Origin: Acheta domesticus
Taxonomy: Eukaryota; Arthropoda; Insecta; Orthoptera; Gryllidae
DNA length: 64,000 bases
Direction of reading: 5' to 3'
NCBI GenBank assembly: GCA_031308135.1
Contig: JAHLJT010009436.1
Location: 121,187,608 to 121,251,607, forward strand
The notes beneath the pieces are model-generated. The model was not told where the DNA came from and searched no databases. It was given only the letters and a program-made list of their open reading frames with translations. The translations under genes and the position numbers were made by a program. Below, piece after piece: positions 32,650 through 44,119 of the stretch. Positions within the stretch are counted from its first letter, which is position 1, and every line of letters begins with the position of its first letter.

Positions 32650-34070
32650 AAAACGCGATCTTCAGGCAGTGAACTATAATGCCGTAGACACGAGAGGAGT
32701 GAAAAGACCTAGTGTAGTGTGCACATTTAGAATAAAAAGCTCCAAAAGAAGAGTTAGGGAAGGGAATATTGTGTACTTGCACAAAATAACTTACTCAAAG
32801 TTGGTAGTTGTGTTTTAACGACGTTGAAAACAAACATGCGGTTTTTTTTCGTCAAAGAAATCGTCCAGTTTAAATTAATAATAACTTTTCTACAAACAAA
32901 TACAATTGAAATAAATGTGTTTGCATTTCCTTCACTGACGTTCTATGAAACCTACTTTGAAAGCTTCTGAACTATTTCCTTGGATAACATGGTTGCTTAA
33001 AGTTCATCATTCGTTGGAATGAGTGTGCTTCATCATGCTGGTGTTAATTAAAATATGTTTTGGTTTTCAAATTTTATTAGATTAATTTTAAAGATTTGTG
33101 ATGTGATATGTAAAAGCAGATACGGAATATTGGAGAAATAATACTAATTCCATATCCGCGCAGAAATTTAAAGAAAAATTTGCCTCTGCAGCCTCCAGCT
33201 ATGTGAGAGGTGTCTAGGATTTCGTTAGGTACCGAGGAACTCGCGAAAAATACAAAAATATCTGGTATTGTTCAGCAGTTTCTGCAGGTTCTATCAGGGA
33301 TACTACTAGTATGTTACTAAATATGAGTTGTAAAATAAAATTTAAGAGGTCAAACGTAGTTCAATATTACGTCACTACAAAAGCTTGTGATTTACGTTCT
33401 GAGTTTATAAATTGATTTGGTCTACTATATAAACACTAGTTCTGTGAGATATTTGAGAAATATCGCTCCACTAATCCTCGGACTTTAGCTTTTTTAACTT
33501 CCTACTTTCAGCGGAACTTCGACTTCCAATTCAAAACAATAAAACGTTTGTTTAACCTTGTTTTTAATACCCTTGCTACATAAATAACCGCTATCTTTTA
33601 TTTTCCTTAGGAGTAAACGTGCATTTGTTTCTATGAAATGAAAATCTACAAGTATTTTAAACACGGTACAGAAATTAATCCAAATCAATCCAAATTAAAT
33701 AATATCCAAAGTAAGTTGGGGGTCCTAAACTTCACAAAATTATACAAGGAAAAACTAAGACTAATTAGAACATTCTTACAAGTCAATAACTGAGTACAGC
33801 GTTATGCACAAATTGAAATGAAGATTTGTAACTATTCTCTAATTTTAATTTTATCTATAATATTTTCGTAGAAATGATTTATTTTCTTAAAGTATCTGTT
33901 TCGTATGATTCATGAACAAATCAGAATGTTGCGCAAAACTTTTAATTTCAAAACTTCCGACTCTTTTTTCCATTAAACCTAATCTCTCCCGTCCCTCACA
34001 TCTTCCTGCCGGAGAGACTGCAACGCTAGAAGCCCCATTCTTTACGAAGCGAGATATATTTTCTCCCGTG
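32650..34070. other. AT-rich spacer
   Basis: AT-rich DNA that includes the second family X repeat (33201-33262). No coding sequence recognised. Confidence 0.5.
33201..33262 (+). repeat. Dispersed repeat, family X, copy 2
   Basis: Begins ATGTGAGAGGTGTC and contains AGGAACTCG and ATACAAAAA in the same order and spacing as 611-674, about three quarters identical. Sequence on either side does not align, so these bounds approximate the conserved unit. Confidence 0.6.
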
Positions 34071-34079
34071 TTGATTCAA

Positions 34080-34700
34080 AGCACCGAATCTGCCATCTCC
34101 GCCCGCGGCGGCGGCGTGCGCACGTGTCTGCGTGCCCGCCAGCGCCTCCACGTGCAGGGCTCACCTGCGCACGGGAGATGCGGGGGAAGATAGGTCGGCG
34201 TGCAACAGCGCCGCGGCCCGCCTCCGCCGTTCGCCGTGCCCACCACAGCCCTCCCCCAGCTCCCCGCCACAGCCCCGCTTTTGACATCGCCCGCAGCGAT
34301 TTTGGCGATTGCGGCCGGGATGAGACTGCGAGGGTGGAAAGGGTGATGGACATCGTGGCCTGGGCGCAGGCGGGGGGGGGGAGCGGAGCCGGGGAACGGC
34401 GACGGGGAAGGCAGGATGGGGCTGGCGGCGGGGGAGGCGCGGGAGCGGAGGTAGATGCGAAGCGACGGCGGCAGAGGCAGTGGCGGCGGTTAAATGAGAA
34501 AAAACATAACTCGGGGCGCAGATTTAATTAAAAGCGATATGAGTGTGTAATTCACTTTGCGGCGGTCCCGTCGCCTCGCGTGAAGAATTAAACAGCGCTT
34601 TAATAAACTTTATCGCGGGGAGGCGTTACGGGGCGGAGCGGCAGGCGTCGAGGATGCAAGGGAGGTGGAGGAAATAGGGGAGGCGAAGCGGCCGATGTTA
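34080..34700. other. GC-rich island with homeodomain-type words
   Basis: CpG-dense to 34500, including a G-run GGGGGGGG at 34372-34380. Then comes a tract with TAATTAAAAGCGATATG, GTGTAATTCAC and CAGCGCTTTAATAAACTTTATCG (34526-34613), AT-rich motif words held between CpG-rich segments. Frames over the left part are compositional. Confidence 0.45.
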
Positions 34701-34709
34701 AGGAGGAGG

Positions 34710-35125
34710 GTAGAGAGAAAATGCGAAGACAACTACAAAGAAAAGGAGGAGGAGAACAAGAAGAAGTCGAAGAAGAAAAAGGGAAAAAACAAAAGGAAAA
34801 ACAGTATTGTTAATTGACACTACTGAAATTTTTATTCAAATGTCACAGATTGAAAACATATGGGTAAATTCAGCGAGAGGTGAGAAACACGTTTGGAGAA
34901 CAAGAGAGGAATAACATGACAGGTAAATGGATGAGGTAGATGAAAAATTAAAGTTCAGATACGAGTGATACGAAACAGGCTAGATGGATTGGCGAACGAA
35001 GTACTCTATACACGAATAAAATCGCGCTAGTTAAACTAGACCCAACAAAGCATGAGATAGATGAATACAATCAGATTGAAGGAGACATGACCTCATCTGA
35101 CGTGGGTGGTTTGATTGGAATGCCT
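34710..35125. other. Purine-rich spacer
   Basis: A/G-rich (AAGAAAAGGAGGAGGAGAAC, 34739-34758), then AT-rich. No frame of note. Confidence 0.45.
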
Positions 35126-35129
35126 TGAG

Positions 35130-35660
35130 CGGTCGCTGGCAGTTGCACTGGGGGGGGGGGGTGAAAAAACGTCAGCGGGGCGTGGCTGACGACACGAAGT
35201 GAACCTGCAGCCGAGCAGCGGCGAAGGGCAGGGCCATCGCGTGCGTGCCACGCAGCGCTCACCGCCTCCTCCTCCAACGCTCCTCCCCGCACCCCCTCCC
35301 CGCCCACTCCTCCCCGCCACCCCCCGCGCGTCGCGTGCCGCGTAACTCGGGCGGAGGGCGCACCTGGGCCGGGTTCGATTTCCGATCGTGGACCAGTCGT
35401 ATTTCATCGCGGCGGCCGGTCTTGACGGGCGAACGAGCGAGCGCGGGGTGGGGCGAGGAGAACGGAGGCGGGGGAGGAGGCGGAGAGCGGCGGAGGGGAG
35501 GGGAGGTCATGGGCCGAGGTCGGGCGCCCCGCTCGACCGCTGTCCTTATGCGGTAAGCGCTCCCGGTTTCTCCTTCGCCAGAAGGCGCACGGCATCGACG
35601 ACGAAAGCTTTGCTGACGCAGATCTGATAGCGCCTGAGCTACATCTCCGATGCGACCGCG
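35130..35660. other. GC-rich island
   Basis: CpG-dense DNA with a G11 run at 35150-35160 and strand-asymmetric stretches (CTCCTCCAACGCTCCTCCCC, then GGCGGGGGAGGAGGCGG). Five frames are open on both strands. All are compositional. Confidence 0.5.
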
Positions 35661-35841
35661 GGGAGAGCTGAATCAGGAAAATCTATATTTTAGATGACAT
35701 GGAAGCAATATGCTGCAATTTCTGCTCAGTCTAATTGAATTTCCCTTCTCTCTCGTTTGTACAAGAAACATTTAGGGTAATTACAAAGGTTCTGGAGAGT
35801 TTATAGTTTATTGTTTACCAGCAATCTTCTCGTTCCTGAAG

Positions 35842-36312
35842 TTGCTCCGAAGTCATTACGGCAAATGGAAGGACCAGCTAACGAGTTATTTACAGCTCGA
35901 TTTAGATGTTTGTAATCTGAAGTGTCTCTCGATTGACACTAATCAGTCCGCCAGCGGGTTGCTACCGCGCGCCGGCAAGCTGGAAAGCCCGTTGACTCCT
36001 AACGACTCATCACGTCGCTCAATGTTGTTTCAGCTTAAAGAGAAACGACGACTAAACTTTTTTTCGCGTGTCTCATTTAGAAAACAGTGGGTCTCCGCCT
36101 TCAACGCCCCGCCCACCCGCCTCATTACTTCTCCTCCATTTCATTTACCCAGCGCGGCCGAAAGGATTGGCGTGGGTATGTTGCCTGTGAGCGCGTGTAT
36201 TCATTCACACTCGCAGCTATTGGCACAAACCTTCTGTTGGGATTTTATGAAGCCCTTGACGCTCACTTGGGGTGAAGGAAGGGCTTCTGCTCTGCACAGA
36301 TGGGGAAGTTAG
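35842..36312 (+). other. Unassigned 156-codon open frame
   Basis: ATG-initiated, 156 codons, in intermediate-composition DNA with no repeat array. The translation is polar and Ser/Leu-rich with no domain I recognise. A chance frame is most likely. Confidence 0.1.
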
Positions 36313-36431
36313 CAGGAAGTTGTACTGGAGAAAAACTATTTAAACTTTGTGAAACTGCTTGTAGAAGGTGACTGCTCACAGGGAGAATGGGAAGACATGT
36401 GGCTTAGAAGTGCAAAATAATTTAAGATGAC

Positions 36432-36465
36432 AACATAAGAGGCATTAAAATATGTCTCTTATGTT
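36432..36465. other. 14-bp hairpin
   Basis: AACATAAGAGGCAT and ATGTCTCTTATGTT pair over 14 bp (one G-T wobble) around a 6-base loop TAAAAT. It is too short for a microRNA precursor. It may be a decayed mini-palindrome. Confidence 0.8.
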
Positions 36466-36778
36466 ATGTTCAAGTTTTATGACATTTACTGAGTACAGGA
36501 ACTTCATTACCGGTTCAACTGAGTAAACTCAACTTAACCATGTCGTTTCTTCTTAACCTAAATATAAAACGTTTAGGACCTTTCAAACCAAGGTGTGTGA
36601 TGGAAACATTACGACTGCGTATCTACTGATGAAAATACTACATTTTTCTTACGACGCCAGTTTCTTCGCCTTATAGCTGTACCTGGGATGGACGAATGCT
36701 TTAGATTAGTTGGTGAATATGACGGCATCATGTGAATGGTGGAGCAATTTTGTAGAGGCTGAAGATGCGGGAAAGATT

Positions 36779-36880
36779 TGAGAAAACCTACCACGAACCC
36801 TCATTGTCCACTATGAATTCCACATGGATTCACCAGGACCAAGTCTTGGAAGGCGAGCGGTGTGACCACTATAAACAGGT
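36779..36880 (-). mobile_element. SINE-like repeat, family C, copy 2
   Basis: Minus-strand copy of the repeat at 3713-3850. The plus strand reads AAAACCTACCACGAACCC, TTGTCCAC, AATTCCAC, GGATTCACC, GGAAGGCG and GTGACC in the same order. The B-box region (GGATTCACCAGGACC) is decayed. Upstream (36600-36778) does not align with the first copy. Confidence 0.58.
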
Positions 36881-36884
36881 CGCT

Positions 36885-37095
36885 AATTGATCAAAACAAT
36901 AACAAAAACGTTAATATGAAGCAAAGGCTGCAAGGAATAGCATGCAGTACAGAGAAAAGGGTGACATACACACGCGCGCACACGAACGAACACAACGGTT
37001 GTAAATAGGGAACAAAGCCTGAAGTGCTAAGTAGACGTTAACACCGGGCAGCATCCACAGCGAAGCAGACTTATTACCTCGCAAGTCTCTGTATA
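36885..37095. other. Spacer
   Basis: Short AT-rich to mixed stretch leading into the next island. Nothing recognisable. Confidence 0.4.
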
Positions 37096-37099
37096 GAAA

Positions 37100-37660
37100 G
37101 GGCTGAGAGAAAGAGAGACGCGGAGAGCGAGGAGCGCCTACGAAGCGGGGGCGAAGGAGCCCGAGGACGGAGCGAGGACGCGGGAGGGCGGAGCGGCGCA
37201 AGCACCGGGCAGCAACAGCGCGCAAGTAGGCAGGCGCGAGCGCGGAGGGCGGGCCGGCGGGCGGGCGGGCGGACGGACGGAGGCTGCGCCCCGCCGCCGC
37301 CGCCGCCGCCGCCGCAAACGAGCGGAATATGTAAATTAATTGCGGTTTAATTTCGTTTCGGGTGCTTAGCCCCCGCAGAAGCGTCCGCGCGCCCGTCCGA
37401 AATTCATTTCCATTATTTTTTGCTCTCCGTACAAGGGCTTTATTTTATTTTCGCGCGCCGCGCCGCGCCGGCCGTGAGGAACGCAAGGGCAGCGACGGCT
37501 GCAGCAGGTCGGAGCAGCAGTCGGGTCGAGGAGCAAGCGGCACAGGAGCTGCGGGGGAGCGGGAGCGGGCGGGAGGATGAAGAGGGGAGCCCGGGAGGAG
37601 CGATGAAAAGAAGATGCGGCCTCTTCAGTCGGTGATTCACTCGGCGGTCATCCTGCGAAA
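37100..37660. other. GC-rich island with several short arrays
   Basis: Contains GGGCGGGCGGACGGACGG (37263-37280), (CCG)n at 37291-37315, TGTAAATTAATTGCGGTTTAATTTCG (37330-37355, two TTAAT words) and a CGCGCCGCGCCGCGCC pentamer run at 37453-37468. Frames are compositional. Confidence 0.55.
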
Positions 37661-37669
37661 TGGCTCTTT

Positions 37670-38790
37670 AACAGCGCACCGCGTCCTCAAATCAAGCGTT
37701 ATAGGGTTTCGAGAAACCTACTCATTACACTTGTGGTTTCTCCATCCGAGGTGCAGGGAAGTAGTGGAGTTGGGAGCGTCTTTCCGGTGATGTTTATCAC
37801 GGTGCATTGTTCTTTCCGTAGTAAATCACCGAGCACGTGAAGGGGAGATGAAAGGGTGGGAATGAGGAAAGGGAACCTAGGGTTCTTCCATTCTCCTCGA
37901 ACTGGGTTGACGCCCTTCTGAATGAATAATTAAATCCATTGAACACACTCACGAAGGCATTAAATAACTGTACACAAGAAGCCCTTTATTTCCCGTGCCT
38001 TTTCTTCTGTAAAGCTTCCTGGGTATTCCTAATAGTGAAGAACCAAATTTCAAGATGAAATTTATTTCCCAATAATAATATCGTCTATAAACGCAGTATA
38101 TCTGTAGGCAGAAGGGAGTTGGTTGCGAAGTGTCTGATTTTTGTAAGATATATCTTGGATGTGTTCACTTCTTAACAACCATTGTGAAGAACTTCCTTTC
38201 ATTTCCTATTCTGTACATGATAATATAATATCACTAAGGAGGCTAATATAATATCATTAAGAGATATATCATATGTCACCGCAAATGAACATCTGAAAAT
38301 CCTGTTAAAACATTTTACTCTCTTCAAATTTCGAACTATATATTCCGTACAACAAAGGCTATCATTTATCGACGTTTTCAGGATTTTCATAAAAAATAAA
38401 AGCTTATATATATCATTTGAATGTTTATTTTCGAGACATGACTGTTCAATACTTCTCATGAACAACCTATAAATAAAATTACACAAGGTTAGAAATACAC
38501 TAATTTGATGCCATATTGTTGACGTAACGAATTGAGGTTCAATTCGTTTGATAGTGTCTGGATGACTCTAGTTCGTCGGCTGATATCATCCTGGCAATTT
38601 CGAAAGCTTTCGCAATGATCTGCGAGAGATGTTTGCGGACCACCTAATTTAGGAGAGAATTTACTTGGATCTCACTGGCGTGATGCAGTACAAATATAGA
38701 GGAATTACTTCTTCGGACATATTCCTCTGATACCTCATGAAAGAGACGCTGACTGATCATGAAGCAGAAGAGGGAGAAGAGAGGATGGAG
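37670..38790. other. AT-rich spacer
   Basis: Includes a 23-bp near-tandem repeat of TAATATAATATC-type units (38221-38262), a CGAATTGA/TCAATTCG hairpin near 38528-38546 and the palindrome CGAAAGCTTTCG (38599-38610). No gene-like frame. Confidence 0.45.
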
Positions 38791-38799
38791 GCAGCTGAC

Positions 38800-39200
38800 A
38801 GCGTATGTTCGAGGGGATGGAGGCGATGGAGTCGACGGTGGCACGAGTGGCGGCAGCAGTGCAGCAGCACCTCGACCGGCGCCGCGACAGGTTTACGCGC
38901 GTCGAGATAAACACGCGCCCGCTCGACAGCTTCGCGCGCCGGCCGCGGCGAGCGCCCCGCGCGCCCACGCGATTTATGGTTCGATGCGAGTCGGTGGTGC
39001 CGGCGCTGCCCCCCGCCCTCCCTGGTTTGCCCCCACCCCCGCGATCTCGCTGCGGCAGATACCTTCGCCATCTCTTTACCGCCACGGCCGCCGGCTGGTC
39101 GGTTAAGCACCCTACTCATACTCACCCTGCAGTCCGTTGCGTGAAACGGAGCCGCAGGCTCTGCTGTCACCGTCGTGGCCCGTCTGCATTGCACGAAGTA
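38800..39200. other. GC-rich island
   Basis: CpG-dense DNA holding CACGCGATTTATGGTTCG (38967-38984), a TTTATGG word. Four frames of 115-145 codons are open on both strands and are Arg/Ala/Pro-rich. Confidence 0.5.
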
Positions 39201-39202
39201 TT

Positions 39203-39252
39203 GCGAGTCATAGATGCATAATGCAGATGCATGATGCAGTTGCAGTCAGCAC
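39203..39252 (+). repeat. Short ATGCA-rich tandem tract
   Basis: AGATGCATAATGC, AGATGCATGATGC and AGTTGCAGTCAGC follow each other as three 13-bp near-repeats. Confidence 0.65.
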
Positions 39253-39259
39253 CTTGCCC

Positions 39260-41584
39260 GCAATTGCCCTTTGGGTTGCAGTCAGTTCCATGTAATGTGT
39301 GCAGTAGGTATTGCTGTTGTCGATACTACCTCTACATAAACAGCAAGGTGCGACAACTAGTATCGGTCTAGGAGTCAGATATTTTCATCGTCATTGAGCG
39401 ACTTGCGACCGGCAATGAGTAACTCCACCCTTCCACTATTGCTCCGCTGCAATATCCCACAACTCCGTGTGCTCTGGGATCGCTTGAGAGTTTATGCAAG
39501 CCTACTTCTTTCTTGTTTCGTTATTTCTTTGCACTAAATATAAGCGACCCATTAAATGTAGCGTCCAATAGTCTTTGCACCGCGCTAAAATGTTATCTGA
39601 ACTAGTTCGTTACCACGAGATCATTACTTTCACTCGCAATTAAAAAATACTTTAAATATATAGCAAAATAATTTGACACTTTTTGAATTTCTTAGCATAA
39701 ATATCGATATTAAAAACATTTTTTCCGTAGTTCATGCTTTCAAGTAAAATTTAAAAAATACATTGTCCTTGAAAACAACTGATTTACTGCAAACTCTGAC
39801 CAACAGCTTCCATTTCAAATTTCTGACGCCATCTTTACACTCATGTTTAACTTCATTATTATGTAAAAACCTTATTTATTTTGTGAGCAGCTTGGAATCC
39901 TTTCATTAATTTCAAAGTTTTCCCTTAATATGTATTAATTTTCCAATCGTGTCTTAAAATATGTCCCGAAATTGTATTTAGGGCAGCACTCATTATAAGA
40001 GGTAAGTGCGTGGCATGCTCAATTGGAAGAAAATCATTTACCAAAATATCCTCACTTCTGCCAGGTCATAATAAATAATAATAAATGCTATCACTATTTT
40101 TAAATGACAATTCCTGTAAGTATTATAGATAAATTCTCTTTTAATTTAAAAAATATTCACAGTTTAGCAACTTTTTCTAAGTACCCTTGTTGAATCGATA
40201 GTCCTGGGCTATTTTGTAATCTATTCTTTGCAGAAAACGGAAAACAAAGAAAAGAACAATTTTGTAAATATTGTACATCTTCGGAAATTACATTTCCTTT
40301 CTGCCAGTCTCCTCTTTTCGCTAGAAGACAGTCCAGCCACAGCTGCTGCAGCGAGAGGTGAGCAATCTGCAGAGAGCGGGCGGTCAGCAGACGCGGTACA
40401 CGTTTAATGGGCTCTGAGACTAGCAACGAGAATAAATCCTGCTCGGAGAACTGTAAATATCCTCGCTAAATGAAAACCAGCACTCTGAGTTGCAATACTA
40501 TTACTTTACAGTGTGTTTCTTTCCAGAGGTAATGTTTCGCTCAAACTTCTCTCTTTTTCAATTACTGCGAATCCGTCGCGGCACACAGAAAGATGCACAA
40601 AGCGACAGAGACCGTATCCGAATACATGAGTGCATAAATAAGTTGGTGGAATCGAAAGCCGGAGGTTCGCGACGCTAATAGGTTACGCCTCTGTGTCTCT
40701 ATAATGCGAATTAACGGTGATAAAGTACATAACACGCGGTACAATGCCACCATCAATGCTATTCACGCGTTTGCCCTAAGGGACCTGGGACTACTATTTC
40801 ACGGGAGAAAGATTCGCACCGCCCAGTGTTAATTGATTACGTACATTCACTTCAATTGCTTCCAGTTCAATTTAATCGACTGCAGGGATATTGTTTCTCA
40901 CTCTGCTGACCATTTCAAGTAATTATCAGTAGCAAAAAAGCAAATTAGGGTATTTATTGAAATGATGCTGCCACTGCTCATGCGTATTTGTGAAGATTCA
41001 CACTCTGGTGAAATAATATTCTTTGAAGCTTTTATTAACGCTCTCGGCATATTCCAAGGTTTTTGCATCTCCATGAATTTTTGAACATTCATACAAATGA
41101 AATACCATGAATACTAGCATTTATCGTACAAAACGCTACGTTTCATGGAGGTCTGGCGAATGGATGATGAAACAAAATGAGAGGGAAAATTATTTCCAAG
41201 TTGGGAGCGGACGATGGAAGATAGCCTACTTTCACGTTTACTTTCCAAACACTTATTGAAGACATGTAAAATCCTCAGGAACACGGTAGAGCTGTTATCC
41301 TGATTTAATACTTTCACCTTTGGAACGTGGTCAACATTCGTTCATCACGACCTTGTTCTTCCCTCCAAATATGAAACCATTTTCTTAATAGGAATCAAGT
41401 ATCAGGCGACACGATGGTAAAAGGAGTACCTGATGTTGGTATACTTCCCTTTACTTTAAAGAAATTGTTGCTAAATATAATAATTTTTAGACTTCTTTTT
41501 AAATGATTCAATAGTTTTAACGCACTTTTATTTATTCACACTGCTTTTTCAATTTACTACATTAGTTCGATGGGTACATATTCT
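39260..41584. other. AT-rich spacer
   Basis: About 2.3 kb of AT-rich DNA with no gene-like frame, no array and no matched repeat before the hAT MITE at 41585. Confidence 0.5.
41577..41584. repeat. 8-bp target-site duplication, left
   Basis: CATATTCT, repeated exactly at 41825-41832. Confidence 0.92.
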
Positions 41585-41824
41585 CAGGGGCGGATCCAGT
41601 CAATCGTTTTGGAGGGGGCCGTCATAGATTTTTGTTAAATAATTAACCTTTGTTACATTGTATATTATTTTTGTAGTGAAAAAATGATCATATACAATAT
41701 TATTTTTTAAATAAATAATTATAATATAAATAAATATTTAAATCAAGTTTGCCAAATAAAAGAAGGTAACAAACGAAAACTCTAGGCTTTTTGGGGGAGC
41801 CATGGCCTCCAGGATGCGCCACTG
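41585..41824 (-). mobile_element. hAT MITE family H1, copy 2 (240 bp)
   Basis: Plus-strand ends are CAGGGGCGGATCCAG and GGATGCGCCACTG, the same termini as 22981-23229 in opposite orientation. Perfect CATATTCT duplications flank it. In reverse it shares TAGAGTTTTCGTT, TTATTTGGCAAA and ATTTAAATATTTATTTA with copy 1, then an AT-rich centre. No coding capacity. Confidence 0.93.
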
Positions 41825-41832
41825 CATATTCT
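41825..41832. repeat. 8-bp target-site duplication, right
   Basis: CATATTCT, matching 41577-41584. Confidence 0.92.
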
Positions 41833-42290
41833 GTGAGAAGATATGACGTGGGGGAGGGAATGAAAAGTGTGAGTAGGCGCGCGAGAACGCACGTTTGTAA
41901 GTCAATCATTCATTCTTTCACAAAAAATGTTTCAAGTTACTCACTATTAGTCTCTTCCTTTTGCCACTGTTTTCAATATTTTTAAAAGAAAAGCAAGTAG
42001 ATCAATGCATTCTGGTCCAATCTTCAGAAATATTATATTTGCATTCCATAAATACTACAACTAAACATATTATTTATGTACCTTTGTAATCTACTAGATC
42101 ATCGCATTGGCACCAACATTTCTCTTTCCTCCTTTATCGCCATACTATTCTTTCAGTATTATTTCTGATATCTCTCTTTTCAGTCTTCCAGCCACCTCTC
42201 AATGTGGCAATTATCAATACGCCATGCTGAAATCCTAGGTAACATGATCGCAAACATGTTGAGGTATTTACAGTAACAATGCCATCGGCG
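41833..42290. other. AT-rich spacer
   Basis: AT-rich, T/C-biased after 42100. Nothing recognisable. Confidence 0.4.
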
Positions 42291-42299
42291 AACATAAAT

Positions 42300-43080
42300 C
42301 TCGCCAACAGCACTCTGAAGATGGGAAGCAGCGTGGGTTAACAGGGTTACGAAGGACGCCGGTGGGAGGGCAAGCCGCCCGCGGGGCGATGGGGGGCGAC
42401 TGGCCGATGGCGGCGGCGGCGGTGGGGGTGGCGGTGGCAGTAGTGGCGGTGGCGCAGAGGGCGGAGGCGGAGGCGATGGCGGAGGCGATGGCGGAGGCGA
42501 TGGCGGAGGCGATGGCGGAGGCGATGGCGGCGGCGGCGGCGGCGGCCGTGGCGGGGAGGAGGCATGGAGTCACCCAGGCCATGTCCGCTCACCGGCCCTC
42601 CCCGTCGGCGCGCCCTCCTCCGGCAGGCGCGGCGGCGGGCGAGCGGCGGGCGGGCGGCAGGCGGGCAGGCAGGCGGCGCGCGGCCGTTGCCCGCCGCCGC
42701 CGCCGCGGGCGCAGTCTTAACTTTCAATTATGCAGATGCGCAGGCCCCGGGCGGCAGTTTAATTGCGGCGCGGGCGCGCGTATGCTAATGCGGGGCGGGG
42801 GCCGAAGGGGCGGCAGCGGGGAGGGGCGGGGCGGGGCGGAGCGGGCGACGGCCAGTGGGCGGCGGGGCGGGCCACTCCGCTCCGGCGGGGACCGCGCCGC
42901 CGGGTCGCGGAGGTCGTCGGGTCGCGCGCGGCCCGATGGGAACCGCGGCCGCGCCCCCGACCGGGCTCGAACCCGCGCCGCGCCTTTCACCTTGCGCCCT
43001 CAGCCCTTGCCCGGACAGCGGGACAACATGGCGGCGACATGGTGACGACGATGTCGTTTCTCGGAGATCTGCGTTCTAGC
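42300..43080. other. GC-rich island with POU/homeodomain words
   Basis: CpG-dense for nearly 800 bp. At its centre AT-rich words sit between GC-rich blocks: TTTCAATTATGCAGATGCGC, GGCAGTTTAATTGCGGC and CGTATGCTAATGCGGGG (42721-42796), that is, two TAAT/AATTA cores and an octamer-like ATGCTAAT. A 12-mer array lies on the left. The 227-codon frame and its companions are Ala/Gly/Arg-rich and compositional. Confidence 0.55.
42465..42548 (+). repeat. 12-bp array (GGAGGCGATGGC) then GGC triplets
   Basis: About five perfect GGAGGCGATGGC units followed by GGC repeats. It reads as a Met-Ala-Glu-Ala repeat in one frame. Confidence 0.93.
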
Positions 43081-43089
43081 TGAAGTATG

Positions 43090-43780
43090 GAAGAGAAAAT
43101 CCTCTATTACCCTCTTCTGCTTCTCCCGGCCCTACAGTATAATGTACGAGTAATAGGTATTCATGGGTCAGACCTGTTCTTTGAGGCACTGCCAACTAGG
43201 GACACAAGTCAAGTCGTCGGGTTAACTGGTGTCCGGCCCCTAAGCGTTCACGTCAACAAATGAGAGTTGTCTCGTCTGAGGAAATGTGGTGAGTGAAGAA
43301 CCATACTCTATCGGAGGAAGTTTATTATTTACAGGGAGATGGCATCGGTCATGAGAGGCACTACATGAGGTGGAGGATATAGCTGACATGCTCATACGTC
43401 ACAGGATGGCTTCGCCTTCCTGAGGGAGGAAGATGAGGATGAACGTGTCTGTTCTAGGAATTCAGAGATGGGTGAAATGATAATGCTCGAACAAAAAGTA
43501 AAATAAAAGAGAAAGAAAGTTTAATCCAATGAGCAGAGGGAAAAACAAGAATGTCCATTAAATTGAATGAAGGAATATGAGACGACATACACAACCACAA
43601 GAAAGAAAATAAAATGCACTGATTACGTACAAAACAATTTAATATTCAATACTCCCACCAAGTCAGCCATAAGCCCTCACCTTCTTATGAAATTAACTAG
43701 AGCCCCTTCATTCAAAGATTCAGAGCAGCTCATGAATGCGAGACCTTCCCGTGGGTGCTAGAAGCATCTGCTCTGCTCTC
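43090..43780. other. Spacer of intermediate composition
   Basis: Mixed, then AT-rich. Nothing recognisable. Confidence 0.4.
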
Positions 43781-43789
43781 CTGAATGAG

Positions 43790-44110
43790 AGTGACTTACG
43801 CGAGTTCTCGGAATGGGACCGGTCGAGATGGGAGGTTCCGTGTGCCGTGAAGGGCCGGAAGGGGAGGCGAGGGCCAGGTTTGGGACCAGCGCCGGCGGCG
43901 GCGGCGGCGGCGCGAACGGCGCCGGTAGCGCCTCGACGCCGCCTCTGTCTCCGGGAGATGCGCAGATACCGCAGCGGGACATCCGGAATGCTCCGCTCCG
44001 CTGCGCGGCGCGCTGGGCTGTGGCGCGGGCGGCGGCGGCGGCGGGAGCGCGCGAGATGGTGACGGCGATGAAGGCGTCAGAGGCGGTCAACCTCACGAGA
44101 CGGTTACGGA
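43790..44110. other. GC-rich island with (GGC)n
   Basis: CpG-dense with a GGC run at 43892-43912 and GCGGCGGCGGCGGCGGG at 44028-44044. The 182-codon minus frame begins in AT-rich DNA and becomes Ala/Pro-rich at the triplets, so it is compositional. Confidence 0.5.
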
Positions 44111-44119
44111 CGGGGTTAT

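Noticed and set aside
36497..36507. AGGAACTTCAT, similar to miR-276
   Set aside because: The match is short, the following bases differ, and the precursor's other arm is missing.
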